Virus record (IMG/VR): IMGVR_UViG_3300032224_000919
Coordinates: 1-51,656 of that record
DNA from: a virus
DNA length: 51,656 nt
Reading direction: 5' to 3' (one strand)
Under the pieces are notes generated by a model. That model saw only the letters and a program-made list of their open reading frames with translations, was not told where the DNA came from and did no database searches. Numbering within the stretch: position 1 is the stretch's first letter; each line of letters starts with the position of its first letter. Made by a program: the position numbers and the translations under genes. This document shows positions 25,943 to 34,022 of the stretch, piece by piece.

Positions 25943-27755
25943 AGTTCCTCGCCATTCCAGATTCGCAATTAAGCGGCAGATCTAAGGCCCAAGGGGGTGA
26001 TGTACGCATACATTCTTCAATGTAGGCCCGAGCTTCGTCTGCCTCGTCCTCTGGTACTACGCAAGCCACAGCGTCATGCACGGTTAGCACAACCCTGTAG
26101 CGTTTTTCAATTTGGATGATCTGCTCACCAATGACACAACGAGCAACGGCTTGGCATAGGTTCTCAGCAACCTTGCCACCATAGATTTTGTTTGGGCCTT
26201 TGCGTGTCTCGTAAACAAACTGACCGGCAGAGTCCTTGCGTAACTCAGGGTAGTTAAGAAACAAACCGTTGGGCAACGGGATTCCTGTGAATGGGGAAGT
26301 CTCCATCAGGCCAACCGCATCCACCTGTGCCGCTTTGTTGGCGACCATAAACTGAAGAATCATGGTCAGGTGATTCCACCAATTCGCTATCCGTCGGTTC
26401 ACAGCACGATACTGCTTAATGATGTGCTGGCAGTCATCGAAGTTGAGGTTTTTGCCCATGTTGGCCAACTGAACTTGGAACTTGATCGCCCCCATCCCAT
26501 AGCCCGCACCGAGCACCGTAGTCTTACCGATGAACCGTTGCTCTGCGTCAACCGCCTCTTCTACCACACCATAGATTGCGGACGCCATGTGTTTGTACAC
26601 GTCGGCCTTCTGACGGAACAAGTCCAACAGATACGTCTCGCCCGCCAACCACGCAAGCACCCGAGCTTCAATCTGCGATGAGTCACAGTCGATGATGACA
26701 TGCCCACGGGGTGCAACAATGCACCGCTTGAGCTTGCCGCCCTCCGCGCCACGACTGGGCAGGTTCTGTAGATTGATCTTGTCCGACCCGCCCCACCGCC
26801 CTGTGTGGGCAGCGTAATATTTCAACGGAATAGGTAGACGATTAAGGGACCCGCCTATGAATCCCCTGCGTGAGATGTCGATGAACCGCTCCGTCCTTGT
26901 CTCCTCCAGCGTGGACTTTGCGCCCAACCGAGCCGCAACAAGAGCTTGCACGGCCTCGTTGGAGTGATCAAGTAGAGCCACGAAATGCTCATCGCTCTTG
27001 GCAAACGCATAGATAAACTTCTCTGGATTGGCGGGGCTTGGCTTCATGGGTGGCCGTACATACTGCCCCAGCAACTCAGCAAACTTGGCCGAGCTGTTCA
27101 AGATTTCTTTCGTTATCCCAGAATCAGTAAACAATTTCTCCTTGCGCTCACGCACCGCTCTCAAATGATCTTCCAATTTTTGCGTATCAAGCTCCAGCAT
27201 CGGGTCGCTGAACATCCTGATCGTGATGTCTATGAGGCGCTTCTCTCTCACTGGGAATGTCGGGTTGAGTTCGTTGTAAAGCTTGTAAGTCAGCTCCACA
27301 TCGTTCTTGCAGTACTCGCCGTATTTTGCCAACTGCTCTACACCAAAGTCCTCGCGCCTTAGACCCTTGGCATCTACCACTTCAGTGCCTTTGACACCCA
27401 ATCCAAAATATTCAACCAGCTTGGATAAACTACCGCCAACCTGTGTACCCAGTATGGCCCGTGCCATAGACAACGTATCCAGCCATGCCTTGGGCTTCTG
27501 ACCAAACACCCAAGTCAGGATGGCCGCATCAAACATGGCGTTATGGGCTAACACGAAGTGGTTGTTCCAATCGAAGCCCGCCAACCATTCGGCGGTCTCC
27601 TCCATGTCGCCCGTAAACCATTCTGTTGACTCGTTGTTCACCTTGACCGCCACCCCAATAACTTGGAAGCGTGAGTCACGCACATACTCCTCAGTCGTCA
27701 CTTTGGTGAGGCTGTAGTCTGAAGCGTAGTAAGTCTCGAAGTCAATCGTAATCAA
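25929..27755 (-). CDS. DNA polymerase, family A, with 3'-5' exonuclease
   Basis: The 608-residue enzyme starts on a TTG that overlaps the upstream stop (TTGA); there is no in-frame Met nearby. The exonuclease domain is intact: Exo I DFETYY (D5, E7), Exo II HNAMFDAAIL, Exo III YGEYCKNDVEL. There is no 5'-3' exonuclease domain. Polymerase motif A is VIIDCDSSQIEARVLAWLAG, motif B is RFIGKTTVLGAGYGMGAIKF, and motif C is VLTVHDAVACVV. In motif C the usual HDE is HDA (A562). The catalytic Asp (D561) is kept. Length and architecture fit compact phage replicases. It should replicate the genome together with the primase-helicase. Confidence 0.93.
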   Translation of the reverse strand: MITIDFETYYASDYSLTKVTTEEYVRDSRFQVIGVAVKVNNESTEWFTGDMEETAEWLAGFDWNNHFVLAHNAMFDAAILTWVFGQKPKAWLDTLSMARAILGTQVGGSLSKLVEYFGLGVKGTEVVDAKGLRREDFGVEQLAKYGEYCKNDVELTYKLYNELNPTFPVREKRLIDITIRMFSDPMLELDTQKLEDHLRAVRERKEKLFTDSGITKEILNSSAKFAELLGQYVRPPMKPSPANPEKFIYAFAKSDEHFVALLDHSNEAVQALVAARLGAKSTLEETRTERFIDISRRGFIGGSLNRLPIPLKYYAAHTGRWGGSDKINLQNLPSRGAEGGKLKRCIVAPRGHVIIDCDSSQIEARVLAWLAGETYLLDLFRQKADVYKHMASAIYGVVEEAVDAEQRFIGKTTVLGAGYGMGAIKFQVQLANMGKNLNFDDCQHIIKQYRAVNRRIANWWNHLTMILQFMVANKAAQVDAVGLMETSPFTGIPLPNGLFLNYPELRKDSAGQFVYETRKGPNKIYGGKVAENLCQAVARCVIGEQIIQIEKRYRVVLTVHDAVACVVPEDEADEARAYIEECMRTSPPWALDLPLNCESGMARNYGDC

Positions 27756-28135
27756 CGGGGCGTCCCCATCAGTGCTCGTTGCAAATCTGATTTAACAATC
27801 TGAGCTTGTTGTTCTAACTGCCGTTTATACAAATCCGTGCCCGCTATGCTTATTGACGATCCGTATTCCGCCGGAACATACTGAGTTTTTTCTTCTTCTC
27901 TATTCAACACAATCGACATAGCCAAATCTAAAGTATCAGCGCGGTTAAGTTCCATTTGCGCTTTGCGGTGAGCACGGGTGAGCATACGGCGTTCGTACCA
28001 TGTAAGGCTTTGTTCGTCGGCCAACGCCGCCAACTTTCTTAGGTGACTGGCATCAAACTCTGTATCAAACTTTTCAAGCAAAGCTTTTAGTTGGTCGGGC
28101 AGTGGGGCGCGAAGTATCTTCTCGGTAAGTTTCAT
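27752..28135 (-). CDS. Hypothetical helical protein (127 aa)
   Basis: It overlaps the VRR-NUC gene before it and the polymerase start after it. It is a mostly helical, charged product (EKILRAPLPDQLKALLEKFD, WYERRMLTRAHRKAQMELN, DLYKRQLEQQAQIVKSDLQR). No family is recognised. Because it lies between a junction-type nuclease and DNA polymerase, a replication accessory role is plausible, but nothing in the sequence proves it. Confidence 0.65.
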   Translation of the reverse strand: MKLTEKILRAPLPDQLKALLEKFDTEFDASHLRKLAALADEQSLTWYERRMLTRAHRKAQMELNRADTLDLAMSIVLNREEEKTQYVPAEYGSSISIAGTDLYKRQLEQQAQIVKSDLQRALMGTPR

Positions 28136-28473
28136 TTCTTCTCTCCTATTAAGTTCCTCAACAAATCGCTGGTGTCATAACTATCAACACCAATTAACAC
28201 ATCTTTCAAGTCCTGCATGTTGTTTTCGTTTATCACAAGGGCTACGCCTCCAGCGTTGCGGATGCGTTGCAGTTCTCGTTCTTGTAAAGCAGTGGTTGTC
28301 CCCTTGCCCGCTTTGCATTCGATGGCTAAGAAGTAACCATGCAAGCAGACTATGATGTCAGGGATACCCGCACGGCCTAGTCCGTTGGCTGCGGGGAAAA
28401 AGTAGTATGCTCCATGCTCTTTGAGCATCTCGACACACTGGTTCTTTACTTTTCTTTCGGGGGTTACGGCCAC
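28132..28473 (-). CDS. VRR-NUC domain nuclease (113 aa)
   Basis: The start is GTG at 28473, with AGGAG just upstream and downstream of a consensus promoter. The longer frame to 28524 would start on the promoter's own TTGACA. The VRR-NUC fold is complete: QCVEMLKEHGAYYFFPAANG, then GLGRAGIPDIIVCLHG (catalytic D), AIECKAGKG (E-x-K), TTALQERELQRIRNAGG. Stand-alone VRR-NUC proteins of this size in phages act as structure-specific nucleases, probably on Holliday or flap junctions. It is the first gene of the transcript reading into polymerase and the nuclease/helicase genes. Confidence 0.9.
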   Translation of the reverse strand: MAVTPERKVKNQCVEMLKEHGAYYFFPAANGLGRAGIPDIIVCLHGYFLAIECKAGKGTTTALQERELQRIRNAGGVALVINENNMQDLKDVLIGVDSYDTSDLLRNLIGEKK

Positions 28474-28495
28474 ACTTATCTCCTGTGAGGCCTCT

Positions 28496-28524
28496 AATAT
28501 AGGGGGTACTTTAGACTTTGTCAA
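28496..28524 (-). promoter_or_regulatory. Sigma70 promoter for the polymerase operon
   Basis: On the minus strand TTGACA (28524-28519), a 17-base spacer and TATATT (28501-28496). The bases after the -35 (AAGTCTA) match the primase-operon promoter at 20501-20529. It lies just downstream of palindrome copy 1 and a terminator and drives the VRR-NUC/polymerase genes. Confidence 0.87.
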
Positions 28525-28555
28525 GTCTTTTTAATAGGGGTATCTACTATACATC

Positions 28556-28584
28556 GAACATACCAACACCGTGTTGGTTTGTTC
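28556..28584. repeat. Palindrome copy 1 (29 bp)
   Basis: Arms GAACATACCAAC and GTTGGTTTGTTC flank ACCGT. It lies between a leftward terminator and the leftward polymerase-operon promoter, about 32 bases upstream of the -35 box. One T-T mismatch interrupts the arms at the sixth position. Confidence 0.9.
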
Positions 28585-28588
28585 AGGC

Positions 28589-28615
28589 AAAAAAAGACCC
28601 GCACATAGGCGGGTC
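28589..28615 (-). terminator. Rho-independent terminator of the accessory-region transcript
   Basis: GACCCGC (28596-28602) and GCGGGTC (28609-28615) form a 7-bp stem with a 6-base loop. On the minus strand it is followed by seven T (28595-28589). It lies 20 bases after the stop of the gene at 28636-29502 and separates the accessory transcript from the polymerase operon. Confidence 0.9.
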
Positions 28616-28635
28616 AAGGGGAAGGTAACTAAAGA

Positions 28636-29502
28636 TTACGTTACTATCATGAAGTTCCTATCATTATACCTGTAACCTACGTCACGCACAAGTTCGTCGT
28701 CTTGCATTAGCTGTAGCACAGCGATACGCTCTTGCCATGCTTGAGGTAGATTTGCGTATTCAACTGTCATGATTACATCATGCTCGTCTCTGAATACATA
28801 ATGCCCATCTTTCTCAGCAACGACCATCGTCTTCTTGTTGTCGACCAACATGCCAAAGTCGGTAGCTAGTTCGTACTCGCCAATCGCTTTCTCAAACTGG
28901 GTAGAGTCAAAGGTTTCTTTGATCTGCTTGTTGATCTGATCGGGCACGGGTAGGTTACGCACTACACAGTACGCCCACTTCTGTAGGTATACGTTGTCTT
29001 TGATAAGCATCCGATTCACGATCGGCTTGCGTAGCGTTTGCAAAGCATTGCGTAGATGGGATTCCACCGCATCAATGGCCTTGGTCAAGAACTCGGTGTT
29101 GTCCATACGGACGAACGACTTCTTAACTTTCCGCATAGCAATGTCCAGCTTCTCTGTTCTGGTTATGTTCTGCCCGCCACGGGAGGTCTCGATGCGCCAC
29201 GACTTGATCTCATACAACGGCTTGTACGAATTGCGTCTGTAGCCTGAGTCGACGGAGATCTGCCCAAGCATCTCACCTTCCTCTCGTACGATGATAGTGC
29301 GCGTGAAGGAAAACCCATACGGTGCTTTACCTGCGGGGTCGTCATACTTGAAGCCTATCGCTCTGCTCTGCTGGGAGTCCTTGTTGGTGTTGGTTGTGAA
29401 AGTCCACTTCGGATTGTTGAGCGCGAGCTTGTCCACCAGTACCTTGAGGTGCGGGTCGATCAGCCTGTCTGCCGGTAGTCTTATGTTTGCAAAGTTACTC
29501 AT
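28636..29502 (-). CDS. Large unknown protein of the AAA/VWA cassette (288 aa)
   Basis: ATG at 29502 lies 4 bases after the preceding stop and has GGTGA upstream. A longer frame to 29541 overlaps the DUF3150-like gene. The product has the pattern PKWTFTTNTNKDSQQSRAIG, GQISVDSGYRRNSYKPLYEI, WRIETSRGG in the first half, then charged helices and a C-terminal beta part. I do not recognise a family. It is the last gene of the accessory transcript, directly before the terminator. Being placed immediately after the DUF3150-like gene suggests a partner or substrate of the AAA/VWA proteins, which is inference only. Confidence 0.75.
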   Translation of the reverse strand: MSNFANIRLPADRLIDPHLKVLVDKLALNNPKWTFTTNTNKDSQQSRAIGFKYDDPAGKAPYGFSFTRTIIVREEGEMLGQISVDSGYRRNSYKPLYEIKSWRIETSRGGQNITRTEKLDIAMRKVKKSFVRMDNTEFLTKAIDAVESHLRNALQTLRKPIVNRMLIKDNVYLQKWAYCVVRNLPVPDQINKQIKETFDSTQFEKAIGEYELATDFGMLVDNKKTMVVAEKDGHYVFRDEHDVIMTVEYANLPQAWQERIAVLQLMQDDELVRDVGYRYNDRNFMIVT

Positions 29503-29506
29503 GTGT

Positions 29507-30379
29507 TCACCATTGAAATTTGTTGAGGATATCGTCGACACTGTGCTTCAACTCAGCGCGTGCGCTAGGTATCTTGCGTAAGTCTTCAGCGTCGATGCCG
29601 TTGATTGCTTTCTCTAGCATACGTCGAGCTTCTTCAAGCGCTGGGTCTTTCATCACGTTAAGTACGGACAACAGACCACATAGTTCTAAGGCGTTGTTGA
29701 CCAGACTATCGCGGAAGATATTACGCTTGCCATCTTCCTTGTCAGTCAGGGTCTCACTCATCCGTGCCAACATCTTGTGCAGTCTGTCCCACGGATCACG
29801 CATAGCCTCGGTCATCTTGTTGTTGAACATCTTGTCGTATTGCTCGGCCAAGTCTTGGCGTACACGTTCCTCGCATTGGATACGGAAGTCACCCTTCTCT
29901 GGAACTGGAAGGAAGTTGAACTCAAACTTAAAGCGACGAGGTAGAGAAGCCGCATCGGGGAACTCTGACGCATCAAAGTACTTGCCGAGCTTGAAGGCTT
30001 GAGCGCTAACCAACGTCGGGTAAGCTAGTATGAAGTCATTGACTAGCGAGTTGAAGTTGGATTCCATAGTACCGAGCTGTTCACGATAGCTGAAGAAGTT
30101 ATCCATCGGGAGTAAGCCGATACCCTTCATCCACGGCAGGGTCTGCGTACCATTCCACGCACGACACTTAGCCGCGTACTTCTCTATCTTGTTAAGATGA
30201 TCACTGCCCGCCATGAGGTACTTGTACACAGAGCTTGCGTCTTGGTCAGCTTCTTTGGCTGTGTTCAGGTCAGCAGTGGTTTCTTTGTCACGCTTGCGTG
30301 CTGTCCATGTACTGATGCGTAGTTCGACAAGCATAGCCATTGAGGCCAGCGAAATTGAGGGAGATTCAAAAGTTTGCAT
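29507..30379 (-). CDS. DUF3150-like protein (290 aa)
   Basis: The true start is ATG at 30379, after TTGGAAACCAA. The open frame extends to 30502 but crosses palindrome copy 2 and the end of the previous gene. The sequence pattern (MLVELRISTWTARKRDKET, then KCRAWNGTQTLPWMKGIGLL, FFSYREQLGTMESNFNSLV, DFILAYPTL, FKFEFNFLPVP, long helical end) matches what I remember of DUF3150. That is a helical family of unknown function found in phages and conjugative elements, often near CobS-like AAA and CobT/VWA-like genes. Here it lies in the same transcript as both. The C-terminal half is coiled-coil-like. Confidence 0.7.
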   Translation of the reverse strand: MQTFESPSISLASMAMLVELRISTWTARKRDKETTADLNTAKEADQDASSVYKYLMAGSDHLNKIEKYAAKCRAWNGTQTLPWMKGIGLLPMDNFFSYREQLGTMESNFNSLVNDFILAYPTLVSAQAFKLGKYFDASEFPDAASLPRRFKFEFNFLPVPEKGDFRIQCEERVRQDLAEQYDKMFNNKMTEAMRDPWDRLHKMLARMSETLTDKEDGKRNIFRDSLVNNALELCGLLSVLNVMKDPALEEARRMLEKAINGIDAEDLRKIPSARAELKHSVDDILNKFQW

Positions 30380-30407
30380 TTGGTTTCCAATATAGGTTGA
30401 TTGACAC

Positions 30408-30436
30408 GAACATACCAACGAGATGTTGGTTTGTTC
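30408..30436. repeat. Palindrome copy 2 (29 bp), upstream of the DUF3150-like gene
   Basis: GAACATACCAAC (30408-30419), GAGAT, GTTGGTTTGTTC (30425-30436). It ends 28 bases before the DUF3150-like start codon and overlaps the stop codon of the preceding gene (TGA, 30437-30435). Confidence 0.9.
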
Positions 30437-31478
30437 AAAGTAACTCCGTGAATACATGGATGTACTCGGAGTTCTGCTTGGTTGGGATTTCGCCCGCCCC
30501 AAGTGGCTCTTTCACAAAGCACTCGTCAAAGTGCAAGTGCAAAATGATTTGTTTAAGATACTCAGTGGCAGATTTGCGATCAAGCCAAACAGACCACTCG
30601 CGAACACCATTGGTGTTTTTATACCCACGCTCGCCCTGCTGTCGCATGAGTACGTAGTACGCAGTCACCCAGTTCTCACTAAGTGGGCCTGTGACCCAGT
30701 CCATAAGCAACTCGCAGCCTTTCGTATGGAAGCCATATTTCGAACCTCTCCATTGGCCTTGCCCGCCATGCGGTAAGTGATCACGGTTACGGCTGATCTG
30801 CCATCGGTTGGGTGCATTTAGGTTATCGATATTATTTGTCCAAGTCTCAAACCCTTTGATGGACATGAGACCAAGCTCTTTGTACAAAGCATCCATCGCG
30901 GCATCCATCTCGTCAATAGGATCTTTCGGGGTGTTGTCGATCGACTGCACCAACTCCATCCATTCGAGGAACGGCTCGCAATCTTTGAGATACTTCTTCT
31001 CCATGCCACGCTTCTTTCTGATCGCGTACTCGACTGGAACATCAATCAATTCGTAAGTCTCAGGAGATACTCGTTTGAATTTCAAACTTTTATCTTTCCC
31101 ATCTTCCAATAGATATGAGTTGTCCCTATGCAGTACGACCACACGGCCTCTGTTCCATGTGAAATGGATACCCACGGGCGCAAACTGTTGGATGTTGTCA
31201 ATGACATAAGCTGAGTAGTACCGAGGAGGGCGTATCTCTAGCGTATCGTCCGGTCTCCAGATCACCAATGGATCACCATAGAAATTCAAGTGAACAGTGT
31301 TTTCATCCGGCATGGATATGCTCGCCCTGTTGTGCTTCTTGCGATCGCCAAGCGGTACTGCGCCCTTGCTCTGCTTGCTGTTGATTGGCTTAGTGTTCTT
31401 AAACTTCTCAACATACGCTGCGAATGAATCACGCATGATGACCCCGCCTGTGTTGTAGTATCTTCCGTATCCCATCAC
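30435..31478 (-). CDS. Large unknown protein of the AAA/VWA cassette (347 aa)
   Basis: The start is GTG at 31478, or the ATG next to it at 31475. GAAAGGAAG lies upstream, and the GTG overlaps the stop of the 53-residue RHH gene. The N-terminal part has a beta-rich stretch (TVHLNFYGDPLVIWRPDDTL, RPPRYYSAYVIDNIQQFAP, RVVVLHRDNSYLL). The middle is helical. The C-terminal 100 residues carry PHGGQGQWRGSKYGFHTKG and SVWLDRKSATEYLKQIILH. I do not recognise a family. Its stop codon lies inside palindrome copy 2. Confidence 0.75.
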   Translation of the reverse strand: MMGYGRYYNTGGVIMRDSFAAYVEKFKNTKPINSKQSKGAVPLGDRKKHNRASISMPDENTVHLNFYGDPLVIWRPDDTLEIRPPRYYSAYVIDNIQQFAPVGIHFTWNRGRVVVLHRDNSYLLEDGKDKSLKFKRVSPETYELIDVPVEYAIRKKRGMEKKYLKDCEPFLEWMELVQSIDNTPKDPIDEMDAAMDALYKELGLMSIKGFETWTNNIDNLNAPNRWQISRNRDHLPHGGQGQWRGSKYGFHTKGCELLMDWVTGPLSENWVTAYYVLMRQQGERGYKNTNGVREWSVWLDRKSATEYLKQIILHLHFDECFVKEPLGAGEIPTKQNSEYIHVFTELL

Positions 31479-31636
31479 ATCTTCCTTTCAATAAAGAGGG
31501 AAATTAGGTGGCGAACCACCTGTCCGTTTGTAGGCTCAAAGCCCATCACTACCTCGAGTTGTTCTCTCACTGTCTGCAAGAGATCGAAGGTTTCTTTGTT
31601 AAGGGTAATTGAGTACCCAGTTTTTGAATTGCTCAT
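31475..31636 (-). CDS. Ribbon-helix-helix protein (53 aa), candidate regulator
   Basis: ATG at 31636 overlaps the stop of the upstream gene as ATGA, and its own TGA overlaps the next gene's GTG. The frame is coupled on both sides. The 53-residue sequence has the RHH layout: strand GYSITLN, helix A KETFDLLQTVREQLEVVMG, then PTNGQVVRHLISLFIERK as helix B. RHH dimers bind short palindromic operators. It is therefore a good candidate to bind the repeated palindromes in this region, although that is a hypothesis. It is too short to be called by length alone. Confidence 0.72.
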   Translation of the reverse strand: MSNSKTGYSITLNKETFDLLQTVREQLEVVMGFEPTNGQVVRHLISLFIERKM

Positions 31637-31890
31637 CGCTTGTTTTTCTCCGCAAGAACTTTCATGTTGGCATCAATCTCCAACTGCAATACGCCTGTCA
31701 TCGGGGCAATGGTTGCCGCCTTTGGGTCAGGCTCGCCTATGACAGAGTTGTTTTTGTTATCGTGCCCTTGACCTAGCCATGTCGTAGTAATGCGTGACGC
31801 ACCACACAACGTCTTAGAAATATTCAAGGCCTCGTTGATGTCCAACAAAAATCTCTGATCCCCAATAAAAAGAATCACTTGATCATCCAT
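31633..31890 (-). CDS. Hypothetical protein (85 aa)
   Basis: ATG at 31890 is preceded by TTGGAGGTAAAGAAT and overlaps the upstream stop. A TTG five codons earlier is less likely. The product (DDQVILFIGDQRFLLDINEA, then CGASRITTTWLGQGHDN) has two beta strands and a helix at the N-terminus. No family is recognised. It lies between the VWA gene and the 347-residue unknown gene. Confidence 0.65.
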   Translation of the reverse strand: MDDQVILFIGDQRFLLDINEALNISKTLCGASRITTTWLGQGHDNKNNSVIGEPDPKAATIAPMTGVLQLEIDANMKVLAEKNKR

Positions 31891-32320
31891 ATTCTTTACC
31901 TCCAAGAACTACAAACCAACCCAATAAGGGGCTATCGTGTTTACATTTCACTGCATACGGGAAACCTTCTTCCAGTAAGTGCAGTAACAGATCGGGGAAC
32001 AGAAACCTAGTGGTCGGGTCTCCGTCCAACTCCCCCGCTTCATTGATCATCCAACGATGAAGTTTCTCCAGACCATCAGGGTTCTTCAAGTCAAGCGGAG
32101 TAACTCCAGCGTTGTGCATCGCACCCATCACCTCAACTTGATGACCGAAACCCTCCATGAATTCGACATCTGCGTCGATACCTTGGATGAGTCTCATGCC
32201 CGCTGGGTTCAAGCGTGCGTCCAACCATATGCAGTCAGTGTTCACTCCGATAGAGCGATGCCACCCCTCGCATACGATCAGCGGGTCAGCATCAGTCAGC
32301 AATGATGAGTCTTTGTCCAT
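31883..32320 (-). CDS. Hypothetical protein (145 aa)
   Basis: ATG at 32320 lies inside the last codons of the VWA gene (28-base overlap), with GAGG five bases upstream. The open frame extends to 32416 but has no better ribosome site. The sequence (PLIVCEGWHRSIGVNTDCIW, PAGMRLIQGIDADVEFMEGF, FLFPDLLLHLLEEGFPYAVK) is a mixed alpha/beta domain. No family is recognised. Tight overlap with the VWA gene suggests it is made with that protein. Confidence 0.65.
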   Translation of the reverse strand: MDKDSSLLTDADPLIVCEGWHRSIGVNTDCIWLDARLNPAGMRLIQGIDADVEFMEGFGHQVEVMGAMHNAGVTPLDLKNPDGLEKLHRWMINEAGELDGDPTTRFLFPDLLLHLLEEGFPYAVKCKHDSPLLGWFVVLGGKEYG

Positions 32321-33587
32321 TGGGGACCTCGTACTTATCGTTACCGATGATGCACCACAGAGTAGGTTGTGTGATCGCAGACCACTTACCCTTGTTAGTG
32401 TGCATGTAACCATCACTCAGCATGATGATCGCGTCGGGCTTCAACTGCTTCTCAAGAATCAGATCAACCACAACGTCAGGGTTCGTACCACCACCGCCTT
32501 TGGGATTGGTGCGGTGCACAATGTCCTTGGTAGAACCTGTGAAGATTTCATGCGCTTGAACCTCTGCGTCCCAGTACACGATGTCGATGCGGTCGATGCC
32601 AACTGACTTGACCAAGCCATTCATCTCGGAGAGAAAGTCGGTAAGTAACTGCCCTTCCACAGAACCAGATGTGTCCATACCCAGCAGTAGATACTTCATC
32701 CGCTTGCCGAGAATGCTTGGCAGGATGATGTCTTGCCACAAGAAATTCTTGTGAGCCTTACGCCATGAGATAGAGTCTCGATCTTTGATGTTGTTGCGGG
32801 TAAAGCGTTTCAACACATCGCGCCAGTTGACCTTGGGGTTGAGAAGCTCGCCGATCTCGCGTGGTGTCTTACCGCCAAACTTACCGGCATAGATGCCACC
32901 TTGGCGTATCGCTTGCTCGATCTCTTGGGTGAGTTGCTTCTTCTCTTCCTCGGGCATCTCTTGCGCACCGTCCCAGTCATGAGCATCGAAACCTTCCTTG
33001 TCACCGAACTTACCAACACTTGGTTGGTTTGTTCCGTCCTCACCACCGCTACTTTTGCCTGACCCGTCAACGGGATTCCCGTTGCCTTCCTCGCCACCTT
33101 TGCCACCCTTGCGCTTCTTCATGAGGATGTCGAAGACTTGCTTGGTGTCCATACCACGATAAGCAGGGTCGAGCAAACCATCAAGCTCACCTGTTTCTTT
33201 AGAACGGGGAAACGCGATGAATTCTTCCTCGGGGTCCATGTCAACCAACTGGATGTTGATCACATAGTCACAAGCCGCGCCCGCTATGGCATGGTTGATC
33301 TCGTCCAACGCTTTCCACGTTGTCAGGTGTCGATAGCACTTGTGCATGTTCTCGTGCATGACAAGAAACGCCAACTCTTTGTCGGTCAATGAGTCAACGA
33401 ATGCTCTGCCATACCCCGCGTCACGACCGTTCGTATACGCTGTTACAGGTCGTTCGTCTATCGTTGTAGACCCGACCATGAACAAGCCCGCGAAGAACGC
33501 AAACTTCTGGTTCCTCATCAAGCTCACATGGACTAGCTCAATCCGCTTTTCAGCGGGTAGCTTACTTTTCACGACTACTAAGCTCAT
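32292..33587 (-). CDS. Zincin-like metallopeptidase plus VWA (MIDAS) protein, DUF2201/CobT-like
   Basis: This 431-residue protein has two recognisable parts. The N-terminal half carries a zincin motif, FLVMHENMHKCYRHL (H78, E79, H82), as in the putative metallopeptidase domain DUF2201_N. A charged Gly/Lys/Glu-rich linker spans about residues 155-215. The C-terminal half is a VWA domain with an intact metal-ion site: LLGMDTSGSVEG (D305-S309), then GGGGTNPDVVVDLI and IIMLSDGY. VWA proteins of this kind act as adaptors for MoxR/CobS-type AAA+ ATPases, and such an ATPase is encoded at 35284-36363. One palindrome copy (33006-33034) lies inside the linker coding sequence. The start overlaps the upstream stop as ATGA. 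Confidence 0.88.
   Translation of the reverse strand: MSLVVVKSKLPAEKRIELVHVSLMRNQKFAFFAGLFMVGSTTIDERPVTAYTNGRDAGYGRAFVDSLTDKELAFLVMHENMHKCYRHLTTWKALDEINHAIAGAACDYVINIQLVDMDPEEEFIAFPRSKETGELDGLLDPAYRGMDTKQVFDILMKKRKGGKGGEEGNGNPVDGSGKSSGGEDGTNQPSVGKFGDKEGFDAHDWDGAQEMPEEEKKQLTQEIEQAIRQGGIYAGKFGGKTPREIGELLNPKVNWRDVLKRFTRNNIKDRDSISWRKAHKNFLWQDIILPSILGKRMKYLLLGMDTSGSVEGQLLTDFLSEMNGLVKSVGIDRIDIVYWDAEVQAHEIFTGSTKDIVHRTNPKGGGGTNPDVVVDLILEKQLKPDAIIMLSDGYMHTNKGKWSAITQPTLWCIIGNDKYEVPNGQRLIIAD
33006..33034. repeat. Palindrome copy 3 (29 bp), inside the VWA gene linker
   Basis: GAACTTACCAAC (33006-33017), ACTTG, GTTGGTTTGTTC (33023-33034). It encodes the linker segment GTNQPSVGKFG between the zincin and VWA parts. 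One arm has an extra change (T at position 5). Confidence 0.8.
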
Positions 33588-33772
33588 GATTGCTGTTCCT
33601 TTCTAAATTGTGCGAAGTCTTCTACGATGTGGTCACGCAATTCTTTGTTTTCGAGAAGCTCTCGAATAAACATGTCAGCGTGTTGTCTGCCCTGCTTGTA
33701 CTTGAACGCATAGCCCGTAGCTAATATTGCCCAGCAAAACAAAGCGATCTCCGTTATTGATACTTCAATCAT
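33584..33772 (-). CDS. Small membrane protein (62 aa)
   Basis: ATG at 33772 overlaps the upstream stop region and has GGGGCAGAG before it. One membrane helix (ITEIALFCWAILATGYAF) is followed by a charged helix (HADMFIRELLENKELRDHIV). It is directly coupled (ATGA) to the zincin-VWA gene and may tether or modulate that protein at the inner membrane, which is inference from order only. Confidence 0.65.
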   Translation of the reverse strand: MIEVSITEIALFCWAILATGYAFKYKQGRQHADMFIRELLENKELRDHIVEDFAQFRKEQQS

Positions 33773-34022
33773 TCTCTGCCCCCATATATGCTCCGTTGAA
33801 AAATGTGGGCGAACCAAAAGCTCGCACCATGCCTACCGCTCTGCGGTGTTTGTCTTTGTTGTTACTGAACGAAGCAAGCTCACGTTCATACTTCCATATC
33901 TCCAGACTGCTTGCTTTCTCACGCTTGTAAGATTGCACCCAATTACTGAAAGCTTTCTGTATGGTCATTCGCCCGCCATGCGGCATCCACGGATTTCTCC
34001 GCGCATAAAACTTATGTCTCAT
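33765..34022 (-). CDS. Hypothetical basic protein (85 aa)
   Basis: ATG at 34022 has a strong GGAGG upstream and overlaps the stop of the 55-residue gene. The product (YARRNPWMPHGGRMTIQKAF, WVQSYKREKASSLEIWKYER, then RRAVGMVRAFGSPTFFNGAY) is rich in Arg, Lys and Trp. No family is recognised. A nucleic-acid-binding role is possible. Confidence 0.65.
   Translation of the reverse strand: MRHKFYARRNPWMPHGGRMTIQKAFSNWVQSYKREKASSLEIWKYERELASFSNNKDKHRRAVGMVRAFGSPTFFNGAYMGAEND

Noticed and set aside
31904-31930. Possible further palindrome copy near 31.9 kb
   Set aside because: Only one arm-like stretch (ACAAACCAAC) is present, with wrong spacing and no second arm.
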